Assembly (NCBI GenBank): GCA_038030265.1
Contig: CM075940.1
Location: 12,462,001 to 12,526,000, forward strand
DNA: 64,000 nucleotides
Origin: Corythucha ciliata
Taxonomy: Eukaryota > Arthropoda > Insecta > Hemiptera > Tingidae
Direction of reading: 5' to 3'
Below are positions 46,901 through 57,035 of this stretch, piece after piece. The notes beneath the pieces are model-generated. The model was not told the DNA's origin. It was given only the letters and a program-made list of their open reading frames with translations, and did no database searches. The translations under genes were made by a program, and so were the position numbers. The stretch's first letter is position 1. Each line of letters begins with the position of its first letter.

Positions 46901-47886
46901 TCTATCCCTCATATCCCCCCCGTACCTACACCCCTGCACAGAGTCAAAAATGGACGTAGAAATAGGCGAGGAAACTTTCAATTCTGCCCTTGAACCATAT
47001 GTTTGGTCAAAATTGACCATTGAATCTGTCGATTCGGCTGTATAACGGAAATTTTTACCCGAATTTAACTGGAACTCAAATACTGGGAGTGAAACTGACA
47101 AGATACCCAAAAATATGTTATTTTGAAGGAAAAAAAAAAAAAAAAGGTAAACCAGCCCTTGAAAATGAATTTGTCGGCTCTTTCTTCATGAGTGCTAGGC
47201 AGGGGCCCAGCTACTAGTCACCTAAACCAGACCGTTGACAGAGGTTTCTGTAGTCTCAAAACCCATTTTATGAGTCCAGCCTATGCCTATGTCAATAGTG
47301 ACGGAGCATCACTGTGGCAGTATTGTGCTGCCGTTTGACAGTCCACCCATCGGTACCTGATCCGAAAGTATTTCATTCTTTAAAGCCTTTCCACGCATCA
47401 TGTTTTTTTTTTGTTTTTTCGCGTGCGGACCGCGTGGCAGTTCGCGTTCCCTGGGGCCTTCAATGGTCAAGGCGGCGGTTCCATTAAAATGCCCGTCACT
47501 AGTTCTTGATTACTCCTCTGTTTGAGGTATTTTAAACGTTAGGATTGACAAACAAAACAGTTGGACAGTTATTTGAGAAGAAGCCTCGATTACGGGACGT
47601 CGAGTGCCAGGGTTCACACACTTTGTTGGAAGAAAATTTAAATTAGACGAACGCCACTCAAGCCAATACTTATATGACTCGAATATGACTGGTGAACATT
47701 CAAAAAACTTGAAAAAAATAAAACAATTAGCTGAAAATTGCGACAAATTAAGTGATAAGAACAAGAACAAATACCTTTGGGGGGTGTCCAGTGGTAAGGT
47801 TTGTAAGAGGCCTGCATTAACAAATAATGAACAACACTTCCAGCACATTTATAAATGACAAAACCAGCGGCTCGGACCTCTGCCAT
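43937..47886 (-). CDS. NUDT2: Bis(5'-nucleosyl)-tetraphosphatase (NUDT2), three exons
   Basis: This Nudix hydrolase cleaves Ap4A asymmetrically to ATP and AMP and removes a signalling dinucleotide. Exons in transcript order: 47886-47775, 44315-44200, 44131-43937, total 423 nt, 140 aa, close to the roughly 147 aa of animal NUDT2. Exon 1 reads AAGFVIYKCAGSV and HWTPPKG. The Nudix box spans the first junction and exon 2: GHLESGETDLDAAF then RETEEEAG, a full GX5EX7REXXEEXG signature. Exon 3 has KPKSVIYWLAEL and LSSEHQAFKWAEL, which are family hallmarks. Intron 1 is 3.46 kb and made of family A arrays. The gene is convergent with ANKLE1, stops 41 bp apart, and divergent from SLC24. Confidence 0.92.
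44510..46790 (+). repeat. Family A array in NUDT2 intron 1
   Basis: Sixty or more degenerate units of the TTTTTCTCAATTTTAGC / GCGAATTAGCG motif. Two long segments are duplicated within it: roughly 45425-45935 and 46120-46940 share the same order of diverged units, including 'ttttgtcaatttttggcaagaattggcg', and end with the same poly-G plus CCCCCCGTACCTAC terminus. So the array grows both by unit and by segment of 0.5-0.8 kb. Confidence 0.7.
45842..46937. mobile_element. Two right ends of a hAT-like family in NUDT2 intron
   Basis: At 45870-45919 and 46885-46937 poly-G is followed by ATCCCCC and CGTACCTACGCCTCTG or CGTACCTACACCCCTG. Read in reverse these start CAGAGGCGTAGG and CAGGGGTGTAGG, similar to the CAGGGGCGTAGCC terminus of the hAT element at 50930. 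The matching left ends were not found, so limits and target duplications are unknown. They may be solo ends carried by the segment duplication. Confidence 0.4.
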
Positions 47887-48358
47887 GGAAACTAGGAAAA
47901 ACTTGTTTTGTTTGTTTGTTTTTTAAAAAAAAAGGGAAACTGATTAAGTGGGTAGCGAAAGGCACAGCGGCACTACGGTGGAAAGATTGATATGGAAAGG
48001 GAGGGAGAACCGGCGAACGATGGAGACGGCGGAGAGGGGAGGAGCGACTTGCTCGCCGGTTTGTGAGGTCTTCGAGCGTAAGAAGACGTTGGTCGTCCTA
48101 GGCCGAGCAACGGCGTTTAAGAGTGGATTTTCGGCGCCAAGTCGTAAACACGCGTGCAACCACTGGCAACTGCTAATAAAAGAAGAAGTAGTAAATATGT
48201 TTTAATGTATATCGATTTAGCCTAGTTTTGAAAGCGGTAGATACGGCGCGGCGCTTGTGCAACGCTATCGATTTGAAGGAGGAGTTGAAAAGTTGGAGAG
48301 TTTGAAGCGGCACCCGAACGGTGCGCAATGTAAGAGAACTGTCAGTGCACAGAAGGAC
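47887..48358. promoter_or_regulatory. Divergent promoter region, NUDT2 / SLC24
   Basis: 472 bp between the two start codons. It is free of array repeats and GC-richer than the introns. Two TATCGATTT sequences (near 48209 and 48265) resemble the DRE core TATCGATA known from Drosophila core promoters; whether they act here is unknown. Confidence 0.45.
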
Positions 48359-49051
48359 ATGGCCACGGGCAGCCTGCTCACGCTCGCGTTCCTCCTCGCC
48401 CTCGTCCAGGCGAGTCTGCAGCAGGAGATCGAGACCGAGTGCGTAGACTCGAACTTGACTGAAAAAACGCCGCTTTTCCCAAAAGACTTATTCACATTAA
48501 AGCAGCGTCAGCAGGGTGCAGTGGTACTCCATATCATGGGAGTCATATACATGTTCGTGGCACTGGCTATCGTGTGCGACGAGTTTTTCGTGCCCTCTCT
48601 TGACGTGGTCATCGAGAAATTTGGCATTGCTGAAGATGTAGCTGGTGCCACTTTTATGGCAGCAGGAGGTTCTGCTCCTGAGCTTTTTACCAGTGTCATC
48701 GGTGTCTTTGTCTCTTTCGATGACGTCGGCATTGGTACCATCGTCGGCTCGGCCGTTTTCAATATCCTCTTTGTCATCGGCATGTGTGCCATCTTCAGTC
48801 GCACTGTCCTCTCACTCACTTGGTGGCCACTCTTTAGGGACTGCACTTTCTATTCTGCCTCGCTTATTATTTTGATAATTTTCTTCAGAGACAATCGTAT
48901 TTATTGGTACGAGGCCGCTGTGCTCTTTTCGATTTATATTATGTATGTGTCATTCATGAAGTGGAACCAGTTCTTTGAGAGATTTGTGAAAAAACACCTT
49001 TACAAGAACAAAGTGACCCGAGTGAGAAGCACCGACCACCTGATGCCCGTG
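48359..49051 (+). CDS. SLC24-type Na/Ca(K) exchanger, first coding exon
   Basis: A membrane exchanger that extrudes calcium against sodium, with potassium co-transport in the SLC24 family. One exon of 231 codons is visible, ending in a phase 0 donor CCCGTG|GTGAGT. Residues 1-18 form a signal peptide ([15 protein letters not shown]), followed by an NLT glycosylation site, a first membrane helix (about 55-75) with [12 protein letters not shown], and the alpha-1 repeat [17 protein letters not shown] (about 97-113) followed by [13 protein letters not shown]. Two more helices lie at about 163-177 and 186-199, then the start of the cytosolic loop. The pattern is nearest NCKX3/4/5. I chose the ATG at 48359 because the signal peptide follows at once; an in-frame ATG at 48257 lies upstream. 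Exons for the alpha-2 repeat are not visible to the window end. Confidence 0.85.
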
Positions 49052-50929
49052 GTGAGTGTTATCTCCAAAAAAGAAAATAAAAACTGCACCACAACAATGG
49101 ATGTTTCTCTAGAAATTTACTCATGCATGCCTAGCATTCATTCAATTCATTTTCGCCTCTCCAACAAAAAAAAAAAAGTCAGAGCCTGCACACCGTCGTT
49201 CTCCAACTCTGCTACCTCTCTTTAATGTTTACTGACCAGGCCACGTTTCTAAAGGATGCCATCCACCTAAAGACGTGCAATTACACTTTTCGCTTACTCG
49301 AAATCTTTTCAAGCGAATTGAATAATAAATGCACAATCAATGGTTGTAAGTAAATAGACAGGCGTAGCGAGAGTACTACTACGAATCCTCCCCCCCCCCT
49401 TCACCACTGTAAAAACTCGCCGGTTTGACCTTCCGCCCCTTTTTGAACCCAACTTACTCAATTTACTACACGACCCCGCCCCCACCGCCTCCAATCGCAC
49501 ACCCTCTAACTCATCTCATCGTTCTTGTAAAATCTTTTTTCACGCACTTTTAGCTATAGTTTCATGCTGTATCAATCTGCATGCTCGCTTTAAACTTTAT
49601 ACTGATTACCAAAGATTTAAATTAATGGGGTAGTTTCGATAAGGGAGGGGGAGGGGTTATTATAAGTAACCGAATTCAATACGACCCCCCCCCCCAACCA
49701 TAATACGTATAATCGTCAGTGGTCACCACCCTGACAATATGTTTCCCTCTACTCTCAAAATTACATTAATTTAAAACCTCCAGGAAAAAAAAACTAAAAA
49801 TATTGCTAGCCCTGGAGGCCGTTTTAAACAATTTGTTTATTGGTAAGGGATGGGAGCGGGGGGGGGATTACATATTATTTCCTCAGAATCAATAGAAAGG
49901 GTTAAACCTAAGGTACACGGATTTTTCTTTCACAAACAGATGCCTAGGGGGGGGGGGGTTTCACTCGTGTACAATTTCATTTAAACTCAAATGCTGAAAT
50001 CAAATTGAATTCAATTATTTTACTTTGCAATGGAGCCAAACGAAAGAGAAGAAATATGAAACAATATAGAAGTGCCCAGAATTAATTAAACCAACCTCGC
50101 AAAAAAAAAAAATCAAAAGTTCAGTATGTCTGTAGGGAGGGGGGGGGTGTACATCAGAGCGCAGAAATACGAGGGGGCTTTGATGAAATCTATACAGGCC
50201 AGGGAAATGAGGAGTCCGCGGTGAATATTGCGGTCCTTTTGGATTAGCCGTCCACTCTATGCTGGGATCGATGGGGAAAGGGATGGTGGCGAGGGAGGGG
50301 GGGTGAGTATAGGAGAAGCCTGTGCGAACGCCCCTATATACACATTTTTTTTGATCGATTGGACTATAGCGAAAAGACAATCTGAGATTGATCAATTCAT
50401 TTAGCCTGAAAAATCCTATACTCAAATAAGACGAGGATTCGTATAATAATTGTCCGAAGGCACTAAGAAAGCTCACAGCTCACAAAGCTCCACAGTATAA
50501 CAAAATTTTTCAAGTGAAGAGATTTTTTTTTTGTTCGTCTTCTTCAGACTTGACAGGTGAGTACGCTTTATTTTTTCTCTCTCTCTCTCTCTCTCCTGCT
50601 AAAGAAAAAGTAATTCATTTCCGGATATTTCTTGAACGAAACGGCAACCGGATATAACTTCAACTGTTTTTTTAAACCGATAATACATTAAGTTGCTCTA
50701 AAAGGAAGTGGCGAACGACTATCCCAATGAGGAAATGGATTAAAATAACGTGTGACGTCAATCATTTAGAAGTGCCGCTCATTGCAAAAAAAAACTCCTG
50801 AGGAAGCTGCCAATTTAATTAATTAATTTATTTTATTGATGAAGTCATTTCATTTGCATCATCGGTGGGCACATCCAAGGTTTTTGGAGGGTCCAGTGAA
50901 TCCAAAGTCAAATTTTCTCCACCTGGTAG
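49052..50929. other. Exchanger intron 1 start / spacer
   Basis: Probably the intron of the exchanger gene. It contains several poly-C and poly-G runs (49390, 49686, 49860, 49950, 50140), a CAGGCGTAGCGAGAG sequence near 49358 that looks like a hAT-family left end without a partner, and a CT microsatellite at 50576-50595. No exon was recognised. Confidence 0.4.
50576..50595 (+). repeat. (CT)n microsatellite
   Basis: Ten uninterrupted CT dinucleotides followed by CCTGCT. Simple sequence, with no other role evident. Confidence 0.8.
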
Positions 50930-50979
50930 CAGGGGCGTAGCCACCCGTGATCACGGGGTGGGCAAGGACATTTTGCGGC

Positions 50980-51600
50980 TAAGACGGAGGGAAAACACCC
51001 ATTCCAATTTTCGGCTAAAATTGAGAAATAGCGCTGATTCACGTTAAACTTAAGACATAAATCTCCTCAATTATTCCTAGTTGAAAATTAAGAAATCACG
51101 CCAATTTGTGGTTTCACGATGCAAAGTCCCGGCCGAAATTAAGAAAATTCTCTAATTCACGGTTTACAGAGCTCTTATCACGGCTAAAATTGACAAAACA
51201 AATTGCTCATTCAATGTAGAATTGATAAAAGTCACTCATTTTCCGCTAAAATTGCGGAAAAACGCCAATATCACGGCTAAAATTTAGAGATGAAACTCGT
51301 CATTCACGCAGGTAAAATTGAGACAATAAGGCGCCAGTTTGTGGTTTCTCAAACCAACATCTCGGTAAACATTGCGAAAAAGTGCTAATTGACCGTCTTT
51401 ATACATACAGGGTGACTGGTACTTGGGTTGAACAAAATAAGAGGGGTGATTATACATCTAAAATGCGTTATTCCACGGTTTTTTGAGACCATTTTCACGG
51501 CTAAAATGAAGAAAATGGGCTAGTTCGAGGTAGAATTGAGAAAAAGCCCTGAGTTTCAGCTGAAATTAAATAAAACGTCAATTCACGTTTAAAATAATGG
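50980..51600 (-). repeat. Family A array inside the hAT-like element
   Basis: About 18 units reading GGCTAAAATTGAGAAAT then AGCGCTGATTCACG on the plus strand, the same motif as at 3130-4260 and 55680-56590. It is bounded by the element ends. Confidence 0.65.
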
Positions 51601-51959
51601 GAGGGGGGGGGGACTTTGTGTAACTCCTCTTGAGAAAATCTGGATCCACGCCTGTGGGCGAAAATATCAGATGCATTGCCTTTTTTTTTAGGCTCATAAC
51701 AGGATCTGGAGGTTAGAATCGCGTCAATTCACGGTCATCAGAGACTAAATTTGCCCAGAAACGGCCAAAATTCATCAAAAAATAAATAACTGCTGGAAAA
51801 ATGTCGTTTGTAGACTTTTATTTCGGATTTTTTGTTGAAAAACTGAAAACTCCTCCCCCTAGAAAGTGATATTTTTGGAGCTAAACTTCAAATTTTAGAC
51901 CTATCAAACGGTAAACGGAACTGTCATTTCCTCTCCCACCATAAGTCCGGCTGTCACAG

Positions 51960-52800
51960 CGGCCTAAACACGGTTTGAGCTTAGCCAAAACCCACGAAAT
52001 AGTGCAGTTTCAAGTGGGCAAATGCTGCCGCGAATATTGTTCTCTAAAAGCGAGCAAAAGTAGCAAAACCCCGGAAATTGGCGTTTTAGTGAGCCAGAAT
52101 CGCGACTACGGGTTAAAACAGTGCAAAATCCAGGCATTTGTAACGTTTTTGAAAGAGGAAACCTACGCGAAGCAAAGCCAAGCAGCAACAGCGACAAGGG
52201 ACAAAATCGGGGTTCTGGTGAGCTAGCAAAAATATATTTTTTTTTTAGAGCCGGACCCACGAAAATCCGCAAAATCCGAGATTGCAAAACTAGCTAAAAT
52301 CGGATTTTAGTGCGCAAAATCAACGAACTCGGTCTCACAATTTCGTCCACCTCGCAAAATTTTAGCAACACAAATCCATGAAATTGAATTTTCAATTATC
52401 AAAACGTCTCTTTGCGAGAAAAAACCAAACTTTTTTTTTTTTTTGTAGAGAGCGGAATTCGAGTTTGAATTGGGAGTGAGTCGAACCTGAGAAAATAGAA
52501 TTTTAGTGCGAAAAAACAGCAAAATCGGTTTCCAAATTAAGCTGACACTCTAAATCGGTTTGTCAGCAACAAACATTCGTGAATTTTTTATTTTTGGTGA
52601 AACCGATAAGCGAAAATTTGTTGTTTTTCAAGTGAGAAAAATCCGCATAATTGGTTTTAGTGAATATATTGGGAGAACTGCGATAATGATCTTGTGTAGT
52701 GTGCGAAATTCGGTTTTCACCACAATAAAAAATGGCGAAATTGGTTTGTTAGTGAGCGAAATTCGAGGAATTGGTTCTGTTGCTGAGCAAGTCCTGCGAA
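51960..52800 (+). repeat. Family F array inside the hAT-like element
   Basis: Diverged units near GCGAAAAAACAGCAAAATCG and GGTTTTTTAGTGAGC. The motif alternates 'aaatcgg' and 'ttttagtg'. It shares its motif with 9861-10150 and 55255-55680. Confidence 0.5.
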
Positions 52801-52956
52801 ATATTTAAAGATTAAAAATGTGACAAACCTGTTTGATTTATACTGTTTGATGAAATTTGGGGGTGGGCAGCTGCCCCACGAAATCTGCGCTTTTGATTCC
52901 AGGAGAGGGCAACTGCCCCACCCCTGCCCTCCGCTGGCTACGCCCATGCCTGGTAG

Positions 52957-53490
52957 ACGAGCACTGTAAGGAAGGTAGGAAGAAAACGCTTCTCAGGCAT
53001 CGACGAGATTCCAGGTAGCCTGCTGAGTGAAATTCTTCCGGCAATAATCACCCCTTTCACCGGCATGGTCAACGAATCTTTCAGCCAAAGTGTTTTTCCT
53101 AGTAGCTTAAAGTCATCAAAGGTTATCCCAGTGTATAAAATGGGGGATAAAGCAAACCCGAAAAAACATTTTTTTCGAAAGTGTTCAAAGATGCGATGCA
53201 CCGAAGATTGACCGCGTTTTTTAAATAAAAGCACAGCGTTTTGAGTGCGGCACAGCACTGTTTCCGCTATCTTCGAGTTGCTTAAAAAAGTTGAACACAA
53301 ATCTAGATACTGTGGGTGTGTCTTTTAAGACCCTACAAAAGCCTTTGATACTATAGATCACAAGTTACTTTTCAGTAAACTGACTGCATTTGGTATTCGG
53401 GGATGCGCTCTGTCGTTGACCACGATCTATCTGGTTAATAGGTTACAGGCGGTTCAAGTTACCTACCAAAACGAAGAGCGCGTTTTGGCT
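52957..53490 (+). mobile_element. LINE reverse-transcriptase fragment
   Basis: Broken frames on the plus strand give SGIDEIPGSLLSEILP, FPSSLKSSKVIPVYKMGDK and, after stops and a frameshift, TKAFDTIDHKLLFSKL with AFGIRGCALSL. These are the fingers and first palm motifs (with the AFDTIDH catalytic Asp) of a Jockey/CR1-type non-LTR retrotransposon. The catalytic YADD region is absent, and the copy ends near 53490. The left part is interrupted by the hAT-like element at 50930-52948. Confidence 0.75.
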
Positions 53491-54170
53491 AAATGGTCCG
53501 CATTTAGCACTACCGCGTTTTTTTGTAGTCACTCTTCGGTACATTGGATTCCGCTTCGCTCATTTATCCCAGAGCGATGTGTTTCCGTCCGACGTGATCA
53601 GTTGAGCTGTATCATCAGCTGATAGGAACTATCGTCACTATCATGACTAAACAGCAATAGTTTTATTTGATCATAAAAAGATTATGAATTCGCCAGATAT
53701 CGAAGTGGGTGAGAAGTTTGCGCCGCTCTTCGGAGGGTGATAGACATCTAGGCTTCCACCTGTCGCAACATGAGCACAGTACAGATAAAATATAGCGCCC
53801 TTTTGGGCACCATCGGTACATAAAATACTCGAAATCACTTCAACCGCCCGTAGTTTCCAGGTGCTCCGTGAAATAAATCGCGGCTTCAGGTCATGCCAAG
53901 AAGCACCAAAACCACACAAAATGGTCCAATGCAGACTACGGCACCCCAAGCAAGGGCACCGGGGGGGGGGGGGCACCCCATCTTTAACAGTGTAACGATC
54001 TGTCAATTGATGAGAGAAGGCTAATAACTACAATGAATTCGACCGAAACCTGAGTGTTGGCGATGGTATGGCTCTCTTGGGAGATAAAAATTCTAATAAT
54101 TGGCCAGAGCGTGCCAAGCTCTGCGGGTTGCATCCCACAACCGGTCACTGTTCCTCGCAAATTTCGTCAT
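53491..54170. other. Spacer without recognised genes
   Basis: Contains a poly-G run (53960-53972) and a 111-codon minus-strand frame (53671-54006) without recognisable motifs. Nothing else is supported. Confidence 0.35.
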
Positions 54171-55090
54171 TAAAGATTCAATTTCCTCGTAAAAACTGTC
54201 TTTGTAAAGTGTCTATTGGGAATACTGTCAATTTCGTCATTGGAACTGTTAATTTCGTCATGGAAATGTCAATTTCGTCATTCAAGACAGTCAATTTTGT
54301 CCCGTAAATTTTGTCTTTAAAAATGTCAAGTTTGTCCTTGATACTGTCAATTTCGCCCTGGAAATATAAATTTCGCAATTCAAAACTGTGTAAATGTTGT
54401 CCTTGTAACTGTCAATTCCATCCTATGAATGTCAATTTCGTCGTCCAAAACTGCCCATTTCTACCTCTGAGCCGTCAAATTCATCCTTGAAATTGTCAAT
54501 TTCACGCGGTAAATGTCAACTTGGTCATTCAAAACTGTAAATTTCGTCATTCAAAACTGTAAATGTTGTCGTTCAAAACTGTCAATTTCGCACCGGAAAC
54601 TATCAATGTCATTTTTCCGGGAAACAGTCTATTTCGTTCGAGAAACAGTCAATTTCGTCCTAGGAACTGTCAATTTTGCCCTATAAACTGTCAATTTCGT
54701 CCTGGAAGCTGTCAATTTCGTCGCATAAACTGTTAATTTCGACGTTCAAAACTGTCAAACTATCAATTCTCTCCTACAGTACTGTCAATTTTATTTCTTC
54801 GTAGTGTCCTGGAAACTGATTATTCCAGTGAAAAAGTTAACTTTGAGCCTGTTGCATTTTGTCCTACAAACTATCAATATTGTCCTGGAAACTATCAATT
54901 TCGTCCTAAAAACAGTAGGTACATTTCGTTCGAGATAACTGTCAATTTCGTCCTCGCAAGTCCTAACTTTCAATTTCGTCCTTGAAACTGTCAATTTCAT
55001 CGTAAAATCTGTCAATTTCGCTCCGGAAACAGCCGATTTCACCCTTGCAACTTTCGACGTTCAAAACTGTCAAACTATCAATTTTCGCCT
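54170..55090 (+). repeat. Family B variant array
   Basis: About 45 units of 18-20 bp with consensus AACTGTCAATTTCGTCCT-GGA. It shares the TGTCAATTT core with family B but has TTCGTCCT in place of TTATGAGG, so it is a sibling family. Units differ by short indels, and a pair of longer segments (54555-54790 and 54900-55090) repeat in order. Confidence 0.7.
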
Positions 55091-55125
55091 ACAATCCACC
55101 AAATTTTATTTCTTCGACCCGTTTT

Positions 55126-55240
55126 CACCAACAAAGTTTAGAATTGGTCGCGATTAGTTGCCATTAGCGACCAGCGTTTCTGATACAAAATGCTATTTTA
55201 ATCGTGATTAGTTGTTAATCGGCGTTGGTGAAAACGGGCC
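55126..55240. mobile_element. Short MITE with 17 bp inverted ends
   Basis: GACCCGTTTTCACCAAC at the left and the complement of GGCCCGTTTTCACCAAC at the right (16 of 17). The interior shows further pairing around TCGCGATTAGTTG and its complement. It lies between the B-variant and F arrays. The target duplication is not clear. Confidence 0.65.
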
Positions 55241-55254
55241 TTAATTTGGTCCGT

Positions 55255-55680
55255 GAAAATGGTTTCTTGTAGGTCGAAAACCCACAAAATTGATTTTGAT
55301 TATCCAAAAAAAATGTATGTTGCAAGAGCCAAGCGCACAAAATTAAGTTTTTCCAACGACTGAAACCAGTAAAATTGTTTTTTTTTTTTTCAGTAGCTTA
55401 AGCCAGCTAAATTGATTTTTTGAAGAGACAAACCCGTAAAATTGTTGTTTATTGAGTCAAACAAGCCAAGAAATTGGTATTTTCAAGTATGCGATGTTCC
55501 GCGAATTCCGTTGCTTGAAGATTCAAACCCTCAAGATTGGTTTTTTGAAGTGTCAAACCTGTGAAAACGGTTCAATTCAGAGGCAATCCTCGAAAATGGG
55601 GTTTTAAGGAGGGCAGACCCGTGAACGCGGGTTTTAAAAAGCCGAACCAGCAAAGCAGAGCCAAACCCTGAAGATTTTTT
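55255..55680 (+). repeat. Family F array
   Basis: Units of about 30 bp such as 'ccaaacccgtaaaattg' plus TTTTTTGAAG. It is followed directly by a family A block, the reverse of the A-then-F order inside the hAT-like element. Confidence 0.5.
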
Positions 55681-56590
55681 TTTCAACTCAAGCTGAAGTT
55701 GAGAAATCGCCAATTCACGATTTCTGGGGGCAACTTCATGGCTGAAATTGAGAAAAAGCTCTGATGCGCACTATAATGGAGAAAAAGGGCTAATTCATGG
55801 CTTGAAGACATCGCTGATTTATGGCTGAAATTGAGGGGAAGCGCTAATTGGTGGCTAAATTTGAGCGCTAATAATTCAGTGTTCAAATTGAGAAACAGGG
55901 CTAATTTGCTGCTATGGAGCAAAAACGCTAACTCGCTGCCAAAAAAGCGTTAATTCGCCGCTAAAAATGAGAAAAAGAGCTCATTTGAAGCTAAAATTTA
56001 GTAAACACCAAACCGCGGTTTCTGGAGGCGTTTTCATTGCTAAAACTGAAAAAAGCGTTAATCGCAGCCAAATATGAAAAATACGCTATTTCATTGCTAA
56101 AATTGAGGACAAGCTCTAATTAGAGGCTAAATGTGACTACATCGCTAATAATTTACTGCTCAAATTGAGAAACAGCGCCAATTCATCCCTTAAATGGAGA
56201 AAAAGATCCAATAAATAGTCGATAAATGTGAAGAAGTCGCTAATACTCTGCTACACTTGAAAGCAATTTAGCGCTAATTCGCAGTTATGAATGGAAAGGC
56301 ATTGTCGATTTACTGCTAAAGTTGAGAAAAGCGCGTATTCTTGGCTAAAACTGAGATAAAGCGCTTATTCACTGCTAAAATTGATAAAACGCAAATTCCC
56401 AATTTCTGGTGGCAACTTGAAAATTGCGAAAAAACGCTAATCCATGGCTAAATGTGAAAAAATCGCTAATTCACTGCTGAAATTGAGAAAAATAATTCGT
56501 GCCTAAAAACATAAATAAATCGCTGATAAAATTAAGAAAAAGCGCTGAATGGCTGCTAACATTGATAAAAAAGCGCTAATTCATGGCGTT
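55680..56590 (-). repeat. Family A array, reverse orientation
   Basis: About 28 units reading GGCTAAAATTGAGAAAAAGCG-like sequence on the plus strand. Ends abruptly at 56590, where the LTR-like part of a BEL/Pao remnant starts. Confidence 0.7.
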
Positions 56591-56591
56591 A

Positions 56592-56992
56592 TCGTCGAAA
56601 CAAACTTTTTTATTTTCAATATATTTATTTTATCTTTCATAATTTTTCTCTTCTTCCGTTTTTTAAGCCCTTCATTTTGTTAACCAGCGCTCATATTTTG
56701 GTCCTCCGGGCCGGACCCGATGTTTCGACGATAACGCTTTTCTTGTTGTTTTTGTTGATTGTCTACTCGAATCTCGCTGTGGGAGATGTTCTCTGCTGTC
56801 CGAGGATGTAGTAAGGGTGTCGATTGGAAAGTTCGAGGATGAAGAGGTCGGAAGAAGAATTCGCATTGATTCCGTAGAACGTTTGCTCACAAAAGCCCAA
56901 GAATAATACTTCTTTTTTCACGCCTGTTCTTTTTTTTTAAATGAATTAATAATTATTAGAATCATCTAAAATAAAAACTGAAGTTTTTTTCA
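56592..56992 (-). repeat. Possible LTR of a BEL/Pao remnant
   Basis: On the minus strand a purine tract GGGGCGAGAAAA (56993-57004) directly precedes TGAAAAAAACTTC, the layout expected where a 3' LTR begins. The left limit is set at the array boundary and is uncertain. A 72-codon frame inside (56672-56890) has no recognisable motif. The inverted pair GCGTTATCGTCGAAAC near 56586 and 56724 lies inside. Confidence 0.4.
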
Positions 56993-57035
56993 TTTTCTCG
57001 CCCCAAAATTCGCACGAATTTATTATTCAATCGGT

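Larger units (their letters stand above)
50930..52948. mobile_element. hAT-like transposon carrying array repeats, perfect 8 bp duplication
   Basis: The left end is CAGGGGCGTAGCCA and the right end complements CATGGGCGTAGCCA (13 of 14). CCTGGTAG is present exactly at 50922-50929 and at 52949-52956, a perfect 8 bp target duplication as made by hAT transposases. There is no transposase frame. The interior is mostly family A units in reverse orientation (50980-51600), a poly-G run at 51602-51612 with an embedded GGATCCACGCCTG end, then family F units (51960-52800). So the array repeats lie within a defined mobile unit here. It appears inserted in LINE-derived sequence. Confidence 0.85.

Noticed and set aside
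48257..48358. Upstream in-frame ATG for the exchanger
   Set aside because: It would place about 34 hydrophilic residues before a clear signal peptide; the ATG at 48359 is better placed.
49052..49225. Extension of the exchanger frame past the donor
   Set aside because: Protein similarity stops exactly at the GTGAGT donor; the rest is intron read-through with poly-Lys.
53671..54006. 111-codon minus-strand frame
   Set aside because: Runs across a poly-C tract, has no recognisable domain and no splice evidence.
56672..56890. 72-codon minus-strand frame after the BEL/Pao remnant
   Set aside because: Lies where an LTR is expected and has no similarity I recognise.
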